From Desulfovibrionales bacterium (GTDB lineage Bacteria > Desulfobacterota > Desulfovibrionia > Desulfovibrionales > Desulfovibrionaceae), in the NCBI GenBank assembly GCA_030156255.1, contig JASGMV010000015.1, positions 1 to 63,506 on the forward strand: a stretch of 63,506 nt of DNA, in the 5' to 3' direction. A program made the translations under genes and the position numbers. Below the pieces are notes generated by a model. That model was not told the origin of the DNA and ran no database searches. It saw nothing but the letters and a program-made list of their open reading frames with translations. Shown here piece after piece: positions 60,481 to 63,506 of the stretch (position 1 is the stretch's first letter; every line of letters begins with the position of its first letter).

Positions 60481-60811
60481 CCTCCTACACATCATCAAGG
60501 ACATTTGGCTCAAGGCCACGGGCAAGCCGAGGATTCAGGTCAGCCTTGTGTTCCCCGACATTCCCGGACGCGGGATGATTTACAGCCTGCGCGGCGATTC
60601 AGAGATTCTCGTTGACGCGGCCCGGGAAGACGCCATCCTCGCATTGCGGCATATCCTGTGGGGCCGTCTCCTCGACCTTGCGGACGCTGACGACCCGGAG
60701 GGCTTTCGCGTCAAGTTCATCACCAATGAAGAGCGCGAGCAGCTCTATCGACAGGGACACGGCGAGGAGGGAGTAGAAGCTGTCCGTCCCGCAGTGTTCG
60801 GGTTCAATTAG
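60473..60811 (+). CDS. Small protein, last of the overlapping chain
   Basis: A 112-residue protein beginning MRNLLHIIKDIWLKATGKPR, followed by a predicted beta-strand region (IQVSLVFPDIPGRGMIYSLR) and a helix-rich end. It does not share the pattern of the three preceding genes but uses the same 8-nt overlap junction with GGAGG upstream. No known family. Confidence 0.6.
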   Translation: MRNLLHIIKDIWLKATGKPRIQVSLVFPDIPGRGMIYSLRGDSEILVDAAREDAILALRHILWGRLLDLADADDPEGFRVKFITNEEREQLYRQGHGEEGVEAVRPAVFGFN

Positions 60812-60927
60812 GCAACGACATTTCCCGGCCCTAGCCGCGGCCTCATGAACCGCGGCGAAAAGCGTCTCCTCAGCGCCCGGGCCGGGATTTTCCCACACCT
60901 GAGGCGAGCCTTGAGGAGGATTCGGCG

Positions 60928-62484
60928 ATGGCGAGCGAGTTCATTTCCGGCGAGAAGCTGATGAAGCGGGAAGACTGGGAATCGTTGGATTTGCTGAAGC
61001 GCATTAGGGATGGACGCCTTAAAGCAATCCATCCGATATCAGATAAAAAGATTGTTGACGTTAACACTCTTCCGAAAGCATGCGAATTCATAGAAATATC
61101 TGTTGCAGAAAGCTTGTACGGTGTGACGGAAGAGGGAAAGCGTACAAGGGAGGCACAGAAGAAAGAGTCAGAGCAGTCATATAATTTAGACTTACACAAG
61201 TTTGGAGTAGACAAGAACTTTGATGAATTGCTTGCTGAGGAAAGAGAAAATTTTACAGCACTAAGCGAAGATGCAGTGTTAGATTATGTAATTTCGATAT
61301 ATGACAGTTTTATTGAATATGTTAATGATATAACTGTTGATGAAAAATCGACTCAACATGTCTTATCTCAGGAAATGCATGATGAATTTCCTGTAGGAGA
61401 ATTTAACGGTGTAATTACAAATGACGAAGACATGTTGTTTGATTGTGATGATCCTGAGCGTTATGCAGAGTTGGAGCGCGAGATTGAGGAGAGAAAAAGA
61501 AGTACCGCTCGCATCCATAGTCTGAGTGAATATGTAGCTGCTGGCGGCATAGATAGAGACAAGACGCCAATGCGTGACGGCCCTGTGATCGCCCGCGGGA
61601 TGAAAGATCCATTCCTTCAGGCGAAATGTGCGCTGAAGGCGTGGTATCAAGCTAACGACGCGAAGAAATTTAGAACGATTGCAGAAGACATGCTGGATAA
61701 TCCCAAAAACGTAATCCGCATTGTGCCGGAAGGTTGCGTCGCGGTTGATTTTGAAAACTTACCAGCGGGTTTCCCCCCCATCGAGGCGTGGCTTTTCCCC
61801 CAGCAGGACACCCCAAAGCCGGACACGGGAGAGACTGCGGCCCCCGAGCCCGAGGCCTGCGTAAGCGTTGACGGCACTGAGACAGGTGGGGTTGAGCAGG
61901 AGGCTGGCGAGACAGAAAAAGAGAGTATCGCAGTCTGTACGTTTCGAATAGAGAATGAAGTGTGCCATATTACATATGCCGGGCATGAGTACGTATTTGG
62001 AAAACTGAATGGACATGTATATATCTCAGAATTATTGCATAGGCCCGGTGAAACTATTCCTGTCTGTGCGCTCTATTCTATTGTAAATCCTCCTCCAGAA
62101 ATTGTTCCTGTAGACAAGGATTCTGAAGGGCTATCTACGCAAATAGTTTTTCAAGAAGTGCTTGATAAAGAAGGTATTAGAACGATTAGCGAAGAAATAT
62201 CGAATAAAAAATATGAAATGTCCAGTTGTGTTGATCTTGAACGCCGTGCGGAACTGGAGGATGAGATTGACAAGCTAGAAAAATACCTATCCGGTTCGAC
62301 TCATAACAAGGGATCAAAGACGTTCAGCGACCAAACAGAGAAGGCCAGAATAAATGTAAGCAGGGCAATAGACAGAGCAATAGACAAGATTTCCAAAGAA
62401 AATGAAGAGTTGGCCAAATATCTAAAAAAAACAATCCGCTACGGAGCCGAATGCATCTACCGACCCGATGAAGCCCACAACTGA
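60928..62484 (+). CDS. 518-aa protein with a regulator-type C-terminal module
   Basis: A cytosolic protein with TTGAGGAGGATTC before the ATG. The N-terminal 190 residues are A+T-rich in codon use and unrecognised. The middle (KCALKAWYQANDAKKFRTIA) is helical, then an acidic Pro/Glu linker (residues about 295-330). The last 180 residues resemble the C-terminal module of large bacterial ATPase/cyclase-type regulators: a strand, 'HVYISELLHRPGETIPVCAL', an acidic coiled coil (ERRAELEDEIDKLEKYLSG) and an end reading TEKARINVSRAIDRAIDKIS, with 'IRYGAECIYRPD'. That module is usually DNA-binding-like or of unknown role. Function of this protein is unknown. A terminator follows. Confidence 0.7.
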   Translation: MASEFISGEKLMKREDWESLDLLKRIRDGRLKAIHPISDKKIVDVNTLPKACEFIEISVAESLYGVTEEGKRTREAQKKESEQSYNLDLHKFGVDKNFDELLAEERENFTALSEDAVLDYVISIYDSFIEYVNDITVDEKSTQHVLSQEMHDEFPVGEFNGVITNDEDMLFDCDDPERYAELEREIEERKRSTARIHSLSEYVAAGGIDRDKTPMRDGPVIARGMKDPFLQAKCALKAWYQANDAKKFRTIAEDMLDNPKNVIRIVPEGCVAVDFENLPAGFPPIEAWLFPQQDTPKPDTGETAAPEPEACVSVDGTETGGVEQEAGETEKESIAVCTFRIENEVCHITYAGHEYVFGKLNGHVYISELLHRPGETIPVCALYSIVNPPPEIVPVDKDSEGLSTQIVFQEVLDKEGIRTISEEISNKKYEMSSCVDLERRAELEDEIDKLEKYLSGSTHNKGSKTFSDQTEKARINVSRAIDRAIDKISKENEELAKYLKKTIRYGAECIYRPDEAHN

Positions 62485-62513
62485 CCGTCCTCCTTTCAGA
62501 TTCCACTTTTGCC

Positions 62514-62540
62514 AAGCCCCGTTTTGGGGCTTTTTGTTTT
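62514..62540 (+). terminator. Intrinsic terminator after the 518-aa gene
   Basis: AAGCCCC, loop GTTTT, GGGGCTT, then TTTGTTTTT. Confidence 0.88.
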
Positions 62541-62556
62541 TCCATACCATCCTGAT

Positions 62557-62740
62557 TTTATTCATCTGTTCCATGCTTGGGCCACAATTGCTCCATTTTT
62601 CCCCTCCACTGCCACTTTTCCACCATTTTTCAACTTTTTTTATTTTTTTGCCGTCCTTAACCTGTTGAGTTTATTCATCTGTTCCATGCTTGGTTATAGT
62701 TGTTCCATCCGATGGAACGAATTGTTCCATTGAATGGAAC
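62557..62740. promoter_or_regulatory. GTTCCAT operator or iteron array
   Basis: A 24-bp direct repeat (TTTATTCATCTGTTCCATGC plus four bases) occurs at 62557-62580 and 62670-62693. Each contains a GTTCCAT half-site (62568 and 62681). Two 17-bp perfect palindromes GTTCCAT-N3-ATGGAAC follow at 62702-62718 and 62724-62740. Spacings of 21 and 22 bp place the last three sites on one helical face. The array lies 70 bp before the AlpA-like gene and upstream of the primase-like gene, so it may be an operator or a replication iteron set. Confidence 0.7.
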
Positions 62741-62808
62741 GCCTTGTTTGTAAAGGGACTAACCCGTTTTTTGCGGACCATCCCAGAAGTAAGCAAGGAG
62801 CAGCCAAG

Positions 62809-63000
62809 GTGGAATCCCCAATTTACTCGGAGCCGGATGCAGCCCGTTACCTTCGGCGTACACCGAAGACTTTGCAGGATTGGCGTTACAAGAGGCAGGG
62901 ACCGCCGTACGTCAAAATGGGACGAAACATCGGCTATCTGAAAGTCGACCTCGATGCTTATTTGCAAGCCAATCGCATCGATCCCTCAGCGGCTGCGTAG
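62809..63000 (+). CDS. AlpA-like MerR-type HTH protein
   Basis: A 63-residue protein started at a GTG at 62809 with AAGGAG 8 nt upstream; longer frames to ATG 62734 run into the palindromic sites. It is a near-minimal AlpA/excisionase domain: YSEPDAARYLRRTPKTLQDW, then RYKRQGPPYVKMGRNIGYLK. Likely a directionality factor or regulator of the element, perhaps binding the GTTCCAT sites just upstream. Confidence 0.8.
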   Translation: MESPIYSEPDAARYLRRTPKTLQDWRYKRQGPPYVKMGRNIGYLKVDLDAYLQANRIDPSAAA

Positions 63001-63009
63001 GGGGAACCG

Positions 63010-63288
63010 ATGGCTACCAAAAAAGACGGTCCTCGAATCGCGCAATGGACGGCAACCAACTCGGCGATTCGAGGACAAAAGAGTGTCGGAAACAGGCGTA
63101 GCATACCCGTACCTGATGCAGTGGTCAACACTACAGGCGCATTCGCTTCTCTGCGACGAACAGTCGAGTCTCTGCACGGTGGGTTGCATAGCCCGAAGTC
63201 CGAGCTGCATGACAGAAACCACCGTCGAGTCTCCACTGCTCGGACTGCCTTGAACTCCCTGTCGAAGAGGCTGGAGGTCGCAGAATGA
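63010..63288 (+). CDS. Small basic protein of unknown function
   Basis: A 92-residue protein, rich in Arg/Ser, starting 9 nt after the AlpA-like gene with AGGGGGAACCG upstream. No family recognised. The sequence VESLHGGLHSPKSELHDRNH is unusual in having several histidines. It overlaps the primase-like gene by 4 nt (ATGA), which supports it being translated. Confidence 0.55.
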   Translation: MATKKDGPRIAQWTATNSAIRGQKSVGNRRSIPVPDAVVNTTGAFASLRRTVESLHGGLHSPKSELHDRNHRRVSTARTALNSLSKRLEVAE

Positions 63289-63506
63289 GCGATCCTGCCT
63301 CCGAATTCCGCCAGGTTCTCGAATCCGCGGGCCTTCGTCCTGCCGAGATTATCGCAGACGGCCAGCTTCATAGGTGCCCGGTCGAAGGTAAGGAACGTGA
63401 CAGAGACGGGGCTTACCTGCTCCACTTGGATTCGCCGGCCTCGGGCTGGTGGAAGAATTTTCGCACGGGGGAGGAAGCCACCTGGACAGCCAGGAACGGG
63501 ACGCCG
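63285..63506 (+). CDS. Primase-like (P4 type/TOPRIM) protein, N-terminus only
   Basis: 74 codons from the ATG at 63285 to the window edge, with CTGGAGGTCGC upstream and coupling to the previous stop. SEFRQVLESAGLRPAEIIAD, DGQLHRCPVEGKERDRDGAY and LHLDSPASGWWKNFRTGEEA match the N-terminal domain of phage/satellite primase-helicases ('GLxPxxIxxDGxLHRxxxxG...GxYxLHLDxxPxGxxxxWRTG'). Catalytic motifs lie outside the window, so activity cannot be judged. Confidence 0.75.
   Translation, partial: MSDPASEFRQVLESAGLRPAEIIADGQLHRCPVEGKERDRDGAYLLHLDSPASGWWKNFRTGEEATWTARNGTP

Larger units (their letters stand above)
56795..63506. mobile_element. Left part of an integrative element at tRNA-Arg(UCU)
   Basis: From the tRNA-Arg 3' half (attL) rightward come an intact integrase, toxin-antitoxin pairs, a chain of tiny overlapping genes, an AlpA-like regulator and a primase-like gene cut by the window end. 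The composition becomes A+T-rich in places (60990-62480). The tRNA fragment is on the minus strand with its 3' end on the left, so a reconstituted tRNA-Arg should exist at the right end of the element. P4-like satellites share integrase, AlpA and primase, but no capsid or transfer gene is visible, so the class is open. Confidence 0.75.

Overview
The window looks like the chromosome of a G+C-rich, anaerobic sulfate-reducer-like deltaproteobacterium, most likely a member of the Desulfovibrionaceae. The reasons are: a decaheme cytochrome c directly upstream of rnfCDGEAB, an RnfB with a long oxidoreductase extension, a TunR-type integrase/MOP regulator between two molybdate/tungstate ABC operons, and class I fumarase next to malic enzyme. 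This is inferred from gene content; no rRNA or other taxonomic marker gene is present.

Layout. (1) 1-3827 is the right end of a decaying integrative element: divergent HTH genes, an AlpA-like regulator, an A+T-rich gene with a HEPN-type RNGLTH motif, a vestige of a chloramphenicol acetyltransferase (CAT) gene, a frameshifted tyrosine integrase and an att site made of the 3' half of tRNA-Thr(CGU). (2) 3828-4923 carries an intact CAT-family gene between that att site and a second, degenerate tRNA-Thr 3' fragment, suggesting an older insertion at the same target. (3) 4998-8458 holds a two-subunit UxaA-family dehydratase/lyase, then a TetR regulator overlapping an MFS exporter. (4) 8906-18347 is a type VI secretion cargo cluster (VgrG; convergent DUF2169-pentapeptide, pentapeptide, DUF3540 and PAAR-like genes) followed by a secreted thaumatin-like protein. 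(5) 18640-25736 has two divergent oxyanion ABC transporters around the TunR-like regulator. (6) 26523-33243 is a cluster of four histidine kinases with receiver domains but no DNA-binding output.

(7) 34461-47625 is the central energy block: fumarase alpha and beta, malic enzyme, decaheme cytochrome, rnfC-D-G-E-A-B and a large MFS-ApbE fusion. The C4-acid enzymes link malate/fumarate to pyruvate and NAD(P)H. The Rnf complex would couple ferredoxin, NAD(H) and the periplasmic cytochrome to an ion gradient, and ApbE would attach FMN to RnfG. Three features are unusual: RnfB is fused to a GltD-like NAD(P)H/FAD module, RnfC appears to have lost its glycine-rich FMN/NADH loop, and RnfD appears to have lost its flavinylated threonine. 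(8) 47747-55260 (minus strand) encodes six exported proteins, three of them lipoproteins and one FlgT-like, a candidate uncharacterised envelope assembly. (9) 56011-56574 is ubiX.

(10) 56795-63506 is the left end of a second integrative element, inserted in the 3' half of tRNA-Arg(UCU) and running off the window. It has an intact integrase, two toxin-antitoxin modules, five small genes joined by identical 8-nt overlaps, a 518-aa protein ending in a regulator-type module, an operator array of GTTCCAT half-sites, an AlpA-like regulator and the start of a primase-like gene. A 130-bp palindromic repeat occurs twice (24841 and 53124).
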